This document shows, in pieces, positions 37,006 through 50,784 of a stretch of DNA of 64,000 bases. Position numbers and translations under genes: made by a program. Numbering within the stretch: the first letter of the stretch is position 1; the number at the start of each line of letters is the position of its first letter. Under the pieces are notes generated by a model. The model was not told where the DNA came from. It did no database searches and saw only the letters and a list, made by a program, of their open reading frames with translations. The DNA comes from Petrolisthes cinctipes (lineage: Eukaryota; Arthropoda; Malacostraca; Decapoda; Porcellanidae), in the NCBI GenBank assembly GCA_033782935.1, contig JAWQEG010000470.1, positions 806,001 to 870,000 of the forward strand. Reading direction: 5' to 3'.

Positions 37006-39325
37006 ACATGCTAAAAATCGATGTTTTAGATGCCCAAAGTCAATATTCTTCTGTACCCGTTTATATCTCAAATACAGGCTCAAAACACCCGAAAATTCAA
37101 TATTTAGGGGTCCCAGAAGCAATCTGTACATGCCTACTCAGTGCTAGAATATTTTCAAAATATAGGCTAAAATTTAACATGCTAAAAATCGATATTTTAG
37201 GTGCCAATAAGTCGATATCTCAAATTAAGGCCCAAAACACTCGAAAATTCGATATTTAGGGGTCCCAGAAGAGATCTGTACATGCCTACTCAGTGCTAGA
37301 ATATTTTCAAAATATTGGCTCAAAACATGCTAAAAATCGATATATTAGGTGCCAAAAGTCGATATGTGCATGCATCTTCTGTACCCGTTTATATCTTAAA
37401 TTCTGGCCCTAAACACCCAAAATTCAATATTATGGGGTCCCAGAAGCAATCTGTACATGCCTACTCAGTGCTAGAATATTTTCAAAATATAGGCTAAAAA
37501 CATGCTAAAAATCGATATTTTTAGTGACAAAAAATCGATATATCAAATTAAGGCCCAAAACACCCGAAAATTCGATATTTAGGTGTCCCAGAAGCGATCT
37601 GTACATGCCTACTCCGTGTTAGAGTATTTTCAAAATACAGGCCTAAAACATGCTCAAAATCAATGTTTTAGATGCCCAAAGTCAATATTCTTCTGTACTC
37701 GTTTATATCTCAAATTCAGGCTCAAAACACCCGAAAATTCGATATTTTGGGGTCCCAGAAGCGATCTGTACATGCCTACTCCGTGATAGAGTATTTTCAA
37801 AATTCAGGCCCAAAACATGCTGAAAATCGATATTTTTGGTGCCCAAAGTCAATATGTATATGCATCTTCTATACTCGTTTATATCTCAAATTCAGGCTCA
37901 AAACACCCGAAAATTCGATATTTTGGTGTCCCAGAAGCGATCTGTACATGCCTACTCAGTGCTAGAATTTTTTCAAAATAAAGGCTCAAAACATGCTAAA
38001 TATCGATATTTTCGGTGCGTAAAGGCGATATCTCAAATTCAGGCCCAAAACACCCGAAAATTCGATATTAAGGGGTCCCAGAAGTGATCTGTACATGCCT
38101 ACTCTGTGTTAGAGTATTTTCAAAATACATGCCTAAAAAATGCTGAAAATCGATATTTTAGATGCCCAAAAGTCAATATGTGCATGTATCTTCTGTACAC
38201 GTTTATATCTCAAATTCAGGCTCAAAACTCCCGAAAATTCAATATTTTGTTGTCACAGAAGCAATCTGTACATGCCTACTCAGTGCTAGAATATTTTCAA
38301 AATATAGGCTAAAAACATACTAAAAATCAATCTTTTAGGTGCCAAAAAGTCGATATCTTAAATTCAGTCCCAAAACACCCGAAAATTCGATATTTAGGGG
38401 TCCCAAAAGCGATCTGTACATGCCTACTCCGTGTTAGAGTATTTTCAAAATACAGGCCAAAAACATACTGAAAATCGATCTTTTAGGGGCCCATAAGTCG
38501 ATATGTGCATGCATCTTCTGGTACGTACCCGTTTATATCGTAAATTCTGGCCTTAACCACCCGAAAATTCAATATTTTGGGGTCCCAGAAGCAATCTGTA
38601 CATGCCTACTCAGTGCTAGAATATTTTCAAAATATAGGCTAAAAACATGCTAAAAATCGATATTTTAGGTGCCAAAAAGTCGATATCTCAAATTAAGGCC
38701 CAAAACACCCGAAAATTCGATATTTAGGGGTCCCAGAAGCGATCTGTCCATGCCTACTCCGTGTTAGAATATTTTCAAAATACAGGCCAAAAACATACTG
38801 AAAATCGATCTTTTATGTGCCCAAAAGTCGATATGTGCATGCATCTTCTGTACCCGTTTATATCTCAAATTCTGGCCCTAAACACCCGAAAATTCGATAT
38901 TTTAGGGTCCCAGAAGCGATCTGTACATGCCTACTCCGTGTTAGAGTATTTACAAAATACAGGCCCAAAACATGCTCAAAATCGATGTTTTAGGTGCCCA
39001 AAAGTCGATATGTGCATGCATCTTCAGTACCCGTTTATATCTCAAATTCAGGCTCAAAACACCCGAAAATTCGATATTTTGGGGTCCCAGAAGCGATCTG
39101 TACATGCCTACTCAGTGCTAGAATGTTTTTAAAATATAGGCTCAAAACATGCTTAAAATCGATATTTTAAGTGCCCAAAAGTCGATATGTGCATGCATCT
39201 TCTGTACTTGTTTATATCTCAAATTCAGGCTCAAAACACCCGAAAATTCGGTATTTTGTGGTCCCAGAAGAGATCTGTACATGCCTACTCAGTGCTATAA
39301 TATTTTCAAAATATAGGCTCAAAAC
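37006..39325. repeat. ~2,317-bp HOR, copy 2
   Basis: Adjacent tandem copy of 34,681-37,005. Its end shares CTTGTTTATAT, GGTATTTTGTGGTCCC and GTGCTATAATATTTTC with the end of copy 1, then diverges at about 39,325 into GGTGTGTAAAGGCG. Confidence 0.85.
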
Positions 39326-40606
39326 ATGCTAAAAATCGATATTTTAGGTGTGTAAAGGCGATATCTCAAATTCAGGCCCAAAACACCCGAAAATTCGATA
39401 TTATGGGGTCCCAGAAGTGATCTGTACATGCCTACTCCGTGTAAGAGTATTTACAAAATACAGGCCCGAAACATGCTCAAAATCGATGTTTTAGGTGCCC
39501 AAAAGTCGATATGTGCATGCATCTTCAGTACCCGTTTATATCTCAAATTCAGGCTCAAAACACCCGAAAATTCGATATTTTGGGGTCCCAGAAGCGATCT
39601 GTACATGCCTACTCCGTGTTAGAGTATTTTCAAAATACATGCCCAAAACATGCCGAAAATCGATATTTTAGGTGCCCAAAAGTCGATATGTGCATGCATC
39701 TTCTGTACCCGTTTATATCTCAAATTCTGGCCCTAAACACCCGAAAATTCAATATTAAGGGGTCCCAGAAGCAATCTGTACATGCCTACTCAGTGCTAGA
39801 ATATTTTCAAAATATAGGCTCAAAAACATGCTCAAAATCGATATTTTAGGTGCCCAAAAGTCGATATGTGCATGCATCTTCTGTACCCGTTTATATCTCA
39901 AATTCAGGCTCAAAACACCCGAAAATTCAAAATTTTGGGGTCCCATAAGCAATCTGTACATGCCTACTCAGTGCTAGAATATTTTCAAAATATAGGCTAA
40001 AAACATGATAAAAATCGACATTTTAGGTGCCAAAAAGTCGATATCTCAAATTCAGTCCCAAAACACCCAAAAATTCGATATTTAGGGGTCCCAAAAGCGA
40101 TCTGTACATGCCTACTCCGTGTTAGAGTATTTTCAAAATACAGGCCAAAAACATACTGAAAATCGATCTTTTAGGGGCCCATAAGTCGATATGTGCATGC
40201 ATCTTCTGGTACGTACCCGTTTATATCTTAAATTCTGGCCTTAACCACCCGAAAATTCAATATTTTGGGGTCCCAGAAGCAATCTGTACATGCCTACTCA
40301 GTGCTAGAATGTTTTCAAAATATAGGCTCAAAACATGCTAAAAATCGATATTTTAGGTGCCAAAAAGTCGATATCTCAAATTAAGGCCCAAAACACCCTA
40401 AAATTCGATATTTAGGGGTCCCAGAAGCGATCTGTACATGCCTACTCCGTATTATAGTATTTTCAAAATACAGGCCCAAAACATGCTCAAAATCGATGTT
40501 TTAGGTGCCAAAAAGTCGATATGTGAATGATTCTTCAGTACCCGTTTATATCTCAAATTCAGGCTCAAAACACACGAAAATTCGATATTTTGGGGTCCCA
40601 GAAGCG
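39326..40606. repeat. Mosaic satellite segment with third GGTACGTACC
   Basis: In-phase monomers. About 40.09-40.3 kb repeats part of the 2,317-bp unit, including GGTACGTACC at 40208-40217, which lies 1,688 bp after the second copy. The flanks come from other HORs, so this is a recombined fragment. Confidence 0.75.
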
Positions 40607-41785
40607 ATCTGTACATGCCTACTATGTGCTAGAATGTTTTTAAAATATAGGCTCAAAACATGCTCAAAATCGATATTTTAGGTGCCCACAGGTCGATATG
40701 TGCATGCATCTTCTGTACCCGTTTATATCTCAAATTCAGGCTCAAGACACCCGAAAATTCAAAATTTTGGGGTCCCAGAAGCAATCTGTACATGCCTACT
40801 CAGTGCTAGAATATTTTCAAAATATTGGCTAAAAACATGATAAAAATCGATCTTTTAGGTGCCAAAAAGGCGATATCTCAAATTCAGTCCCAAACCACAC
40901 GAAAATTCGATATTTAGGGGTCCCAGAAGCGATCTGTACATGCCTACTCCGTGTTAGAATATTTTCAAAATACAGGCCAAAAACATACTGAAAATCGATC
41001 TTTTATGTGCCCAAAAGTCGATATGTGCATGCATCTTCTGTACCCGTTTATATCTCAAATTCTGGCCCTAAACACCCGAATATTCGATATTTTAGGGTCC
41101 CAGAAGCGATCTGTACATGCCTACTTCGTGTTAGAGTATTTTCAAAATTCAGGCCCAAAACATGCTGAAAATCGATATTTTTGGTGCCCAAAGTCAATAT
41201 GTGTATGCATCTTCTATACTCGTTTATATCTCAAATTCAGGCTCAAAACACCCGAAAATTCGATATTTTTGGGTCCCAGAAGCGATCTGTACATGCCTAC
41301 TCAGTGCTAGAATGTTTTCAAAATATAGGCTCAAAACATGCTTAAAATCGATATTTTAAGTGCCCAAAAGTCGATATGTGCATGCATCTTCTGTACTCGT
41401 TTATATCTCAAATTCAGGCTCAAAACACCCGAAAATTCGGTATTTTGTGGTCCCAGAAGAGATCTGTAAATGCCTACTCAGTGCTAGAATATTTTCAAAA
41501 TATAGGCTCAAAACATGCTAAAAATCGATATTTTAGGTGTGTAAAGGCGATATCTCAAATTCAGGCCCAAAACACCCGAAAATTCGATATTATGGGGTCC
41601 CAGAAGCGATCTGTACATGCCTACTCCGTGTTAGAGTATTTACAAAATACAGGCCCAAAACATGCTCAAAATCGATGTTTTAGGTGCCCAAAAGTCGATA
41701 TGTGCATGCATCTTCAGTACCCGTTTATATCTCAAATTCAGGCTCAAAACACCCGAAAATTCGATATTTTGGGGTCCCAGAAGCG
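40607..41785. repeat. 1,179-bp heptamer HOR, copy 1
   Basis: Shared with the next unit at an offset of 1,179 bp are GTGCTAGAATGTTTTTAAAATATAGG (split: GTGCTAGAATG and TTTTTAAAATATAGG), GTGCCCACAGGTCGATATG and CTCAAGACACCCG. 1,179 equals five 177-bp plus two 147-bp units, but I did not measure each one. Confidence 0.8.
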
Positions 41786-42650
41786 ATCTGTACATGCCTA
41801 CTCTGTGCTAGAATGTTTTTAAAATATAGGCTCAAAACATGCTCAAAATCGATATTTTAGGTGCCCACAGGTCGATATGTGCATGCATCTTCTGTACCCG
41901 TTTATATCTCAAATTCAGGCTCAAGACACCCGAAAATTCAAAATTTTGGGGTCCCAGAAGCAATCTGTACATGCCTACTCAGTGCTAGAATATTTTCAAA
42001 ATATAGGCTAAAAACATGATAAAAATCGATCTTTTAGGTGCCAAAAAGGCGATATCTCAAATTCAGTCCCAAACCACACGAAAATTCGATATTTAGGGGT
42101 CCCAGAAGCGATCTGTCCATGCCTACTCCGTGTTAGAATATTTTCAAAATACAGGCCAAAAACATACTGAAAATCGATCTTTTATGTGCCCAAAAGTCGA
42201 TATGTGCATGCATCTTCTGTACCCGTTTATATCTAAAATTCTGGCCCTAAACACCCGAAAATTCGATATTTTAGGGTCCCAGAAGCGATCTGTACATGCT
42301 TACTTCGTGTTAGAGTATTTTCAAAATTCAGGCCCAAAACATGCTTAAAATCGATATTTTTGGTGCCCAAAGTCAATATGTGTATGCATCTTCTATACTC
42401 GTTTATATCTCAAATTCAGGCTCAAAACACCCGAAAATTCGAAATTTTGGGGTCCCAGAAGCGATCTGTACATGCCTACTCAGTGCTAGAATGTTTTCAA
42501 AATATAGGCTCAAAACATGCTAAAATCGATATTTTAAGTGCCCAAAAGTCGATATGTGCATGCATCTTCTGTACTCGTTTATATCTCAAATTCAGGCTCA
42601 AAACACCCGAAAATTCGGTATTTTGTGGTCCCAGAAGAGATCTGTACATG
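41786..42650. repeat. 1,179-bp heptamer HOR, copy 2 (partial)
   Basis: It matches copy 1 to about 42,650, with a 1-bp deletion near 42,523 (CATGCTAAAATCG against CATGCTTAAAATCG). It then switches to GAGTATTTTCAAAATACATGCCC, the start of material related to the 29.2-kb HOR. Confidence 0.8.
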
Positions 42651-44880
42651 CCTACTCAGTGCTAGAGTATTTTCAAAATACATGCCCAAAACATGCTGAA
42701 AATCGATATGTTAGATGCCCAAAGTCAATATGTACATGTATCTTCTGTACCCGTTTATATCTCAAATTCAGGCTCAAAACACCCGAAAATTCAATATTTT
42801 GGGGTCCCAGAAGCAATCTGTACATGCCTACTCAGTGCTAGAATATTTTCAAAATATAGGCTAAAAACATGCTAAAAATCGAAATTTTAGGTGCCAAAAA
42901 GTCGATATCTCAAATTAAGGCCCAAAACACCCGAAAATTCTATATTTAGGGGTCCTAGAAGCGATCTGTACATGCCTACTCAGTGCTAGAATGTTTTCAA
43001 AATATAGGCTCAAAACATGCTCAAAATCGATATTTTAGGTGCCCAAAAGTCGATATGTGCATGCATCTTCTGTACTCGTTTATATCTCAAATTCAAGCTC
43101 AAAACACCCGAAAATTCGATATTTTGGGGTCCCAGAAGCGATCTGCACATGCCTACTCGGTGTGAGAGTATTTTAAAAATACAGGCCAAAAACATACTGA
43201 AAATCGATCTTTTAGGTGCCCAAAAGTCGATATGTGCATGCATCTTCTGTACCCGTTTATATCTCAAATTCTGGCCCTAAACACCCGAAAATTCGATATT
43301 TTGGGGTCCCAGAAGCGATCTGTACATGCCTACTCCGTGCTAGAATGTTTTCAAAATATAGGCTCAAAACATGCTCAAAATCGATATTTTAGGTGCCCAA
43401 AAGTCGATATGTGCATGCATTTTCTGTACTTGTTTATATCTCAAATTCAAGCTCAGAACACCCGAAAATTCGATATTTTGGGGTCCCAGAAGCAATCTGT
43501 ACATGCCTACTCAGTGCTAGAATTATTTCAAAATATAGGCTCAAAACATGCTAAAAATCGATATTTCAGGTGCGTAAAGGCGATATCTCAAATTCAGACC
43601 CAAAACACCCGAAAATTCGATATTTTGGGGTCCCAGAAGCGATCTGTGCATGCCTACTCCGTGTTAGAGTATTTTCAAAATACAGGCCCAAAACATGCTC
43701 AAAATCGATGTTTTAGGTACCAAAAAGTCGATATGTGCATGATTCTTCAATACCCGTTTATATCTCAAATTCAGGCTCTAAACATCCGAAAATTCGATAT
43801 TTTGGAGTACCAGAAGCGATCTGTACATGCCTACTCTGTGTTAGAGTATTTTCAAAATACAGGCCAAAAACATACTGAAAATCGATCTTTTAGGTGCTCA
43901 AAATTTGGTATGTGCATGCATCTTCTGTACCCGTTTATATCTCAAATTTTGGCCCTAAACACCCGAAAATTCGATATTTTGGGGTCCCAGAAGCGATCTG
44001 TACATGCCTACTCCGTGTTAGAGTATTTTCAAAATTCATGCCCAAAACATGCTGAAAATCGATATTTTTGGTGCCCAAAGTCAATATGTGTATGCATCTT
44101 CTATACTCGTTTATATCTCAAATTCAGGCTCAAAACACCCGAAAATTCGATATTTTCGTGTCCCAGAAGCGATCTGTACATGCCTACTCAGTGCTAGAAT
44201 GTTTTCAAAATATTGGCTCAAAACATGCTCAAAATCGATAATTTAGGTGCCCAGAATTCGATATGTGCATGCATCTTCTGTACTCGTTTATATCTCAAAT
44301 TCAAGGTCAAAACACCAGAAAATTCGATATTTTGGGGTCCCAGAAGCGATCTGTACATACACTCAGTGCTAGAATATTTTCAAAATATAGGCTCAAAACA
44401 TGCTAAAAATCGATATTTTAGGTGCGTAAAGGCGATATCTCAAATTCAGACCCAAAACACCCGAAAATTCGATATTTTGGGGTCCCAGAAGCGATCTGTA
44501 CATGCCTACCCCGTGTTAGAGTATTTTCAAAATACAGGCCCAAAACATGCTCAAAATCGATGTTTTAGGTGCCCAAAAGTTGATATGTGCATGCATCTTC
44601 AGTACCAGTTTATATCTCAAATTCAGGCTCAAAACAATCGAAAATTCGATATTTTGGGGTCCCAGAAGCGATCTGTACATGCCTACTCCGTGTTAGAGTA
44701 TTTTCAAAATACAGGCCCAAAACATGCTGAAAATCGATATTTTAGATGCCCAAAGTCAATATTCTTCTGTACCCGTTTATATCTCAAATTCAGGCTCAAA
44801 ACACCCGAAAATTCAATATTTTGGGGTCCCAGAAGCGATCTGTACATACCTACTCAGTGCTAGAACATTTTTAAAATATA
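42651..44880. repeat. Mosaic satellite segment, last S-147 monomers
   Basis: About 42.66-43.15 kb matches 29.25-29.75 kb at an offset of 13,404 bp, including GATATGTTAGATGCCC. The rest mixes L, S-147 and one M monomer (near 44,751). A variant ACCAGAAGCGATC and GCTCAAAATTTGGTATG occur near 43,808 and 43,897. The last S-147 (GGTGCGTAAAGGCG) is near 44,420. Confidence 0.78.
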
Positions 44881-47800
44881 GGCTAAAAACATGCTAAAAA
44901 TCGACATTTTAGGTGCCAAAAAATCGATATCTCAAATTCAGTCCCAAAACACCCGAAAATTCGATATTTAGAGGTCCCAGAAGGTATCTGTGCATGCCTA
45001 CTCCGTGTTATAGTATTTTCAAAATACAGGTTAAAAAACATACTGAAAATCGATCTTTTAGGTGCCCAAAAGTCGATATGTGCATGCATCTTCAGTACCC
45101 GTTTATATCTCAAATTCTGGCCCTAAACACCCGAAAATTCGATATTTTGGGGTCCCAGAAGCTATCTGTACATGCCTACTCCGTGTTAGAGTATTTTCAA
45201 AATTCAGGCCCAAAACATGCTGAAAATCGATATTTTTGGTGCCCAAAGTCAATATGTGCATGTATCTTCTATACCCGTTTATATCTCAAATTCAGGCTCA
45301 AAACACCCGAAAATTCAATATTTTGGGGTCCCAGAAGCAATCTGTACATGCCTACTCAGTGCTAGAATATTTTCAAAATATAGGCTAAAAAACATGCTAA
45401 AAATCGATCTTTTAGGTGCTAAAAAGTCGATATCTCAAATTCAGTCCCAAAACACCCGAAAATTCGATATTTTGGGGTCCCAGAAGCGATCTGTACATGC
45501 CTACTCCGTGTTAGAGTATTTTCAAAATACATGCTCAAAACATACTGAAAATCGATCTTTTAGGTGCACAAAAGTCGATATGTGCATGCATCTTCAGTAC
45601 CGGTTTATATCTCAAATTCAGGCTCAAAACACCCGAAAATTCAATATTTTGGGGTCCTAGAAGCAATCTGTACATGCCTACACAGTGCTAGAATATTTTC
45701 AAAATATAGGCTAAAAAAAAGCTAAAAATCGACATTTTAGGTGCCAAAAAATCGATATCTTAAATTCAGTTCCAAAACACCCGAAAATTCGATATTTAGA
45801 GGTCCCAGAAGGTATCTGTACATGCTTACTCCGTGTTAGAGTATTTTCAAAATACAGACCAAAAACATACTGAAAATCGATCTTTTAGATGCCCAAAAGT
45901 CGATATGTCCATGCATCTTCTGTACCCGTTTATATCTCAAATTCTGGCCCTAAACACCCGAAAATTCGATATTTTGGGGTCCCAGAAGCGATCTGTACAT
46001 GCCTACTCCGTGTTAGAGTATTTTCAAAATTCAGGCCCAAAACATGCTTAAAATCGATATTTTAGATGCCCAAAGTCAATATGTGCATGTATCTTCTGTA
46101 CCCGTTTATATCTTAAATTCAGGCTCAAAACACCCGAAAATTCAATATTTTGGGGTCCCAGAAGCAATCTGTACTCAGTGCTGGAATATTTTCAAAATAT
46201 AGGCTAAAAACATGCTAAAAATAGATCTTTTAGGTGCCAAAAAGTCGATATCTCAAATTCAGTCCCAAAACACCCGAAAATTCGATATTTAGGGGTCCCA
46301 GAAGCGATCTGTACATGCCTACTCAGTGTTAGAGTATTTTCAAAATACAGGCCAAAAACATACTGAAAATCGATCTTTTAGGTGCCCAAAAGTCGATATG
46401 TGCATGCATCTTCTGTACCCGTTTATATCTCAAATTCTGGCCGTAAACACCGGAAAATTCGATATTTTGGGGTCCCAAATGCGATCTGTACATGCCTACC
46501 CCGTGTTAGAGTATTTTCAAAATGCAGGCCCAAAACATGCTGAAAATCGATATTTTAGATGCCCAAAGTCAATATGTGCATGTATCATCTGTTCCCGTTT
46601 ATATCTCAAATTCAGGCTCAAAACACCCGAAAATTCAATATTTTGGGGTCCCAGAAGCAATCTGTACATGCCTACACAGTGCTAGAATATTTTTAAAATA
46701 TAGGCTAAAAATATGCTAAAAATCGACATTTTAGGTGCCAAAAAATCGATATCTCAAATTCAGTCCAAAACACCCGAAAATTCGATATTAAGAGGTCCCA
46801 GAAGGTATCTGTGCATGCCTACTCCGTGTTAAAGTATTTTCAAAATACAGGCCTAAAACATACTGAAAATCGATCTTTTAGGTGCACAAAAGTCGATATG
46901 TGCATGCATCTTCTGTACCCGTTTATATCTCAAAATCTGGCCCTAAACACCCGAAAATTCGATATTTTGGGGTCCCAGAAGCGATCTGTACATGCCTATC
47001 AGTGTTAGAGTATTTTTTAAATTAAGGCCCAAAACATGCTGAAAATCGATATTTTTGATGCCAAAAGTCAATATTTGCATGTATCTTCTGTACCCGTTTA
47101 TATCTCAAATTCAGGCTCAAAACACCCGAAAATTCAATATTTTGGGGTCCCAGAAGCAATCTGTACATGCCTACACAGTGCTAGAATATTTTCAAAATAT
47201 AGGCTAAAAACATGCTAAAAATCGACATTTTAGGTGCCAAAAAATCGATATCTCAATTTCAGTCCCAAAACACCCGAAAATTCGATATTTAGAGGTCCCA
47301 GAAGGTATCTGTACATGCCTTCTCCGTGTTAGAGTATTTTCAAAATACATGCTCAAAACATACTGAAAATCGATCTTTTAGGTGCACAAAAGTCGATATG
47401 TGCATGCATCTTCAGTACCCGTTTATATCTCAAATTCACGCTCGAAACACCCGAAAATTCAATATTTTGGGGTCCCAGAAGCAATCTGTACATGCCTACT
47501 CAGTGTTAGAGTATTTTCAAAATACAGGCCCAAAACATGCTGAAAATCGATATCTTAGATGCCCAAAGTCAATATGTGCATGTATCTTCTGTACCCGTTT
47601 ATATCTCAAATTCAGGCTCAAAACACCCGAAAATTCAATATTTTGGGGTCCCAAAAGCAATCTGTACATGCCTACACAGTGCTAGAATATTTTCAAAATA
47701 TAGGCTAAAAACATGCTAAAAATCGACATTTTAGGTGCCAAAAAATCGATATCTCAAATTCAGTCCCAAAACACCCGAAAATTCGATATTTAGAGGTCCC

Positions 47801-48150
47801 AGAAGGTATCTGTACATGCCTACTCCGTGTTAGAGTATTTTCAAAATTCAGGCCCAAAACATGCTGAAAATCGATATTTTTGTTGCCCAAAGTCAATATG
47901 TGCATGTATCTTCTGTACCCGTTTATATCTCAAATTCAGGCTCAAAACACCCGAAAATTCAATATTTTGGGGTCCCAGAAGCAATCTGTACATGCCTACT
48001 CAGTGCTAGAATATTTTCAAAATATAGGCTCAAAACATGCTAAAAATCGATCTTTTAGGTGCCAAAAAGTCGATATCTCAAATTCCGTCCCAAAACACCC
48101 GAAAATTCTATATTTAGGGGTCCCAGAAGCGATCTGTACATGCCTACTCC

Positions 48151-50360
48151 GTGTTAGAGTATTTTCAAAATACATGCTCAAAACATACTGAAAATCGATC
48201 TTTTAGGTGCACAAAAGTCGATATGTGCATGCATCTTCAGTACCCGTTTATATCTCAAATTCAGGCTCAAAACACCCGAAAATTCAATATTTTGGGGTCC
48301 CAGAAGCAATCTGTACATGCCTACTCAGTGTTAGAGTATTTTCAAAATACAGGCCCAAAACATGCTAAAAATCGATATTTTAGATGCCCAAAGTCAATAT
48401 GTGCATGTATCTTCTGTACCCGTTTATATCTCAAATTCAGGCTAAAAACACCCGAAAATTCAATATTTTGGGGTCCCAGAAGCAATCTGTACATGCCTAC
48501 ACAGTGCTAGAATATTTTCAAAATATAGTCTAAAAACATGCTAAAAATCGACATTTTAGGTGCCAAAAAATCGATATCTCAAATTCAGTCCCAAAACACC
48601 CGAAAATTCGATATTTAGAGGTCCCAGAAGGTATCTGTACATGCCTACTCCGTGTTAGAGTATTTTCAAAATACAGGCCAAAAACATACTGAAAATCGAT
48701 ATTTTAGGTGCCCAAAAGTCGATATGTGCATGCATCTTCAGTACCCGTTTATATCTCAAATTCTGGCCCTAAACACCCGAAAATTCGATATTTTGGGGTC
48801 CCAGAAGCGATCTGTACATGCCTACTCCGTGTTAGAGTATTTTCAAAATTCAGGCCCAAAACATGCTGAAAATCGATATTTTTGGTGCCCAAAGTCAATA
48901 TGTGCATGTATCTTCTGTACCCGTTTATATCTCAAATTCAGGCTCAAAACACCCGAAAATTCAATATTTTGGGGTCCCAGAAGCAATCTGTACATGCCTA
49001 CTCAGTGCTAGAATATTTTCAAAATATAGGCTAAAAACATGCTAAAAATCGATCTTTTATGTGCCAAAAAGTCGATATCTCAAATTCAGTCCCAAAACAC
49101 CGGAAAATTCGATATTTAGGGGTCCCAGAAGCGATCTGTACATGCCTACTCCGTGTTAGAGTATTTTCAAAATACATGCTCAAAACATACTGAAAATCGA
49201 TCTTTTAGGTGCACAAAAGTCGATATGTGCATGCATCTTCAGTACCCGTTTATATCTCAAATTCAGGCTCAAAACACCCGAAAATTCAATATTTTGGGGT
49301 CCCAGAAGCAATCTGTACATGCCAACTCAGTGTTAGAGTATTTTCAAAATACAGGCCCAAAACATGCTGAAAATCGATATTTTAGATGTTGAAAGTCAAT
49401 ATGTGCATGTATCTTCTGTACCCGTTTATATCTCAAATTCAGGCTCAAAACACCCGAAAATTCAATATTTTGGGGTCCCAGAAGCAATCTGTACATGCCT
49501 ACACAGTGCTAGAATATTTTCAAAATATAGGCTAAAAGCATGCTAAAAATCGACATTTTAAGTGCCAAAAAATCGATATCTCAAATTCAGTCCCAAAACA
49601 ATCGAAAATTCGATATTTAGAGGTCCCAGAAGGTATCTGTACATGCCTACTCCGTGTTAGAGTATTTTCAAAATACAGGCCAAAAACATACTGAAAATCG
49701 ATCTTTTAGGTGCCCAAAAGTCGATATGTGCATGCATCTTCTGTACCCGTTTATATCGCAAATTCTGGCCCTAAACACCCGAAAATTCGATATTTTGGGG
49801 TCCCAGAAGCGATCTGTACATGCCTACTCAGTGTTAGAGTATTTTCAAAATTCAGGCCCAAAACATGCTGAAAATCGATATTTTTGGTGCCCAAAGTCAA
49901 TATGTGCATGTATCTTCTGTACCCGTTTATATCTCAATTTCAGGCTCAAAACAATCGAAAATTCAATATTTTGGGGTCCCAGAAGCAATCTGTACATGCC
50001 TACTCAGTGCTAGAATATTTTCAAAATATAGGCTAAAAACATGCTAAAAATCGATCTTTTAGGTGCCAAAAAGTCGATATCTCAAATTAAGGCCCAAAAC
50101 ACCCGAAAACTCGATATGTAGGGGTCCCAGAAGCGATCTGTACATGCCTACTCCTTGTTAGAGTATTTTCAAAATACATGCTCAAAACATACTGAAAATC
50201 GATCTTTTAGGTGCACAAAAGTCGATATGTGCATGCATCTTCAGTACCCGTTTATATCTCAAATTCAGGCTCAAAACACCCGAAAATTCAATATTTTGGG
50301 GTCCAAGAAGCAATCTGTACATGCCTACACAGTGCTAGAATATTTTCAAAATATAGGCTA
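48151..50360. repeat. 1,002-bp hexamer HOR (two alternating 501-bp trimers)
   Basis: Trimers start at equivalent points 48151, 48652, 49153, 49654 and 50155. Odd trimers carry TACATGCTCAAAACATACTG and GTGCACAAAAGTCG; even ones carry TACAGGCCAAAAACATACTG and GTGCCCAAAAGTCG. The preceding short monomer alternates S-148a and S-148b in step. Similarity is therefore highest at 1,002 bp, not 501. Confidence 0.82.
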
Positions 50361-50784
50361 AAAATATGCTAAAAATCGATATTATAGGTGCCAAAAAATC
50401 GATATCTCAAATTCAGTCCCATAACACCCGAAAAATCGATATTTAGAGGTCCCAGAAGGTATCTGTACATGCCTACTCCGTGTTAGAGTATGTTCAAAAT
50501 ACAGGCCAGAAACATGCTGAAAATCGATATTTTTGGTGCCCAAAGTCAATATGTGCATGTATATTCTGTACCCGATTATATCTCAAATTCAGGCTCAAAA
50601 CACCCGAAAATTCAATATTTTGGGGTCCCAGAAGCAATCTGTACATGCCTACACAGTGCTAGAATATTTTCAAAATATAGGCTAAAAATATGCTAAAAAT
50701 CGACATTTTAGGTGCCAAAAAATCGATATCTCAAATTCAGTCCCAAAACACCCGAAAATTCGATACTTAGAGGTCCCAGAAGGT

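Noticed and set aside
39755..39961. Minus-strand open frames (also near 43,010, 44,883, 47,705, 53,635, 59,089 and 62,411)
   Set aside because: They are antisense readings of the same repeat with the same mutual similarity, so not genes.
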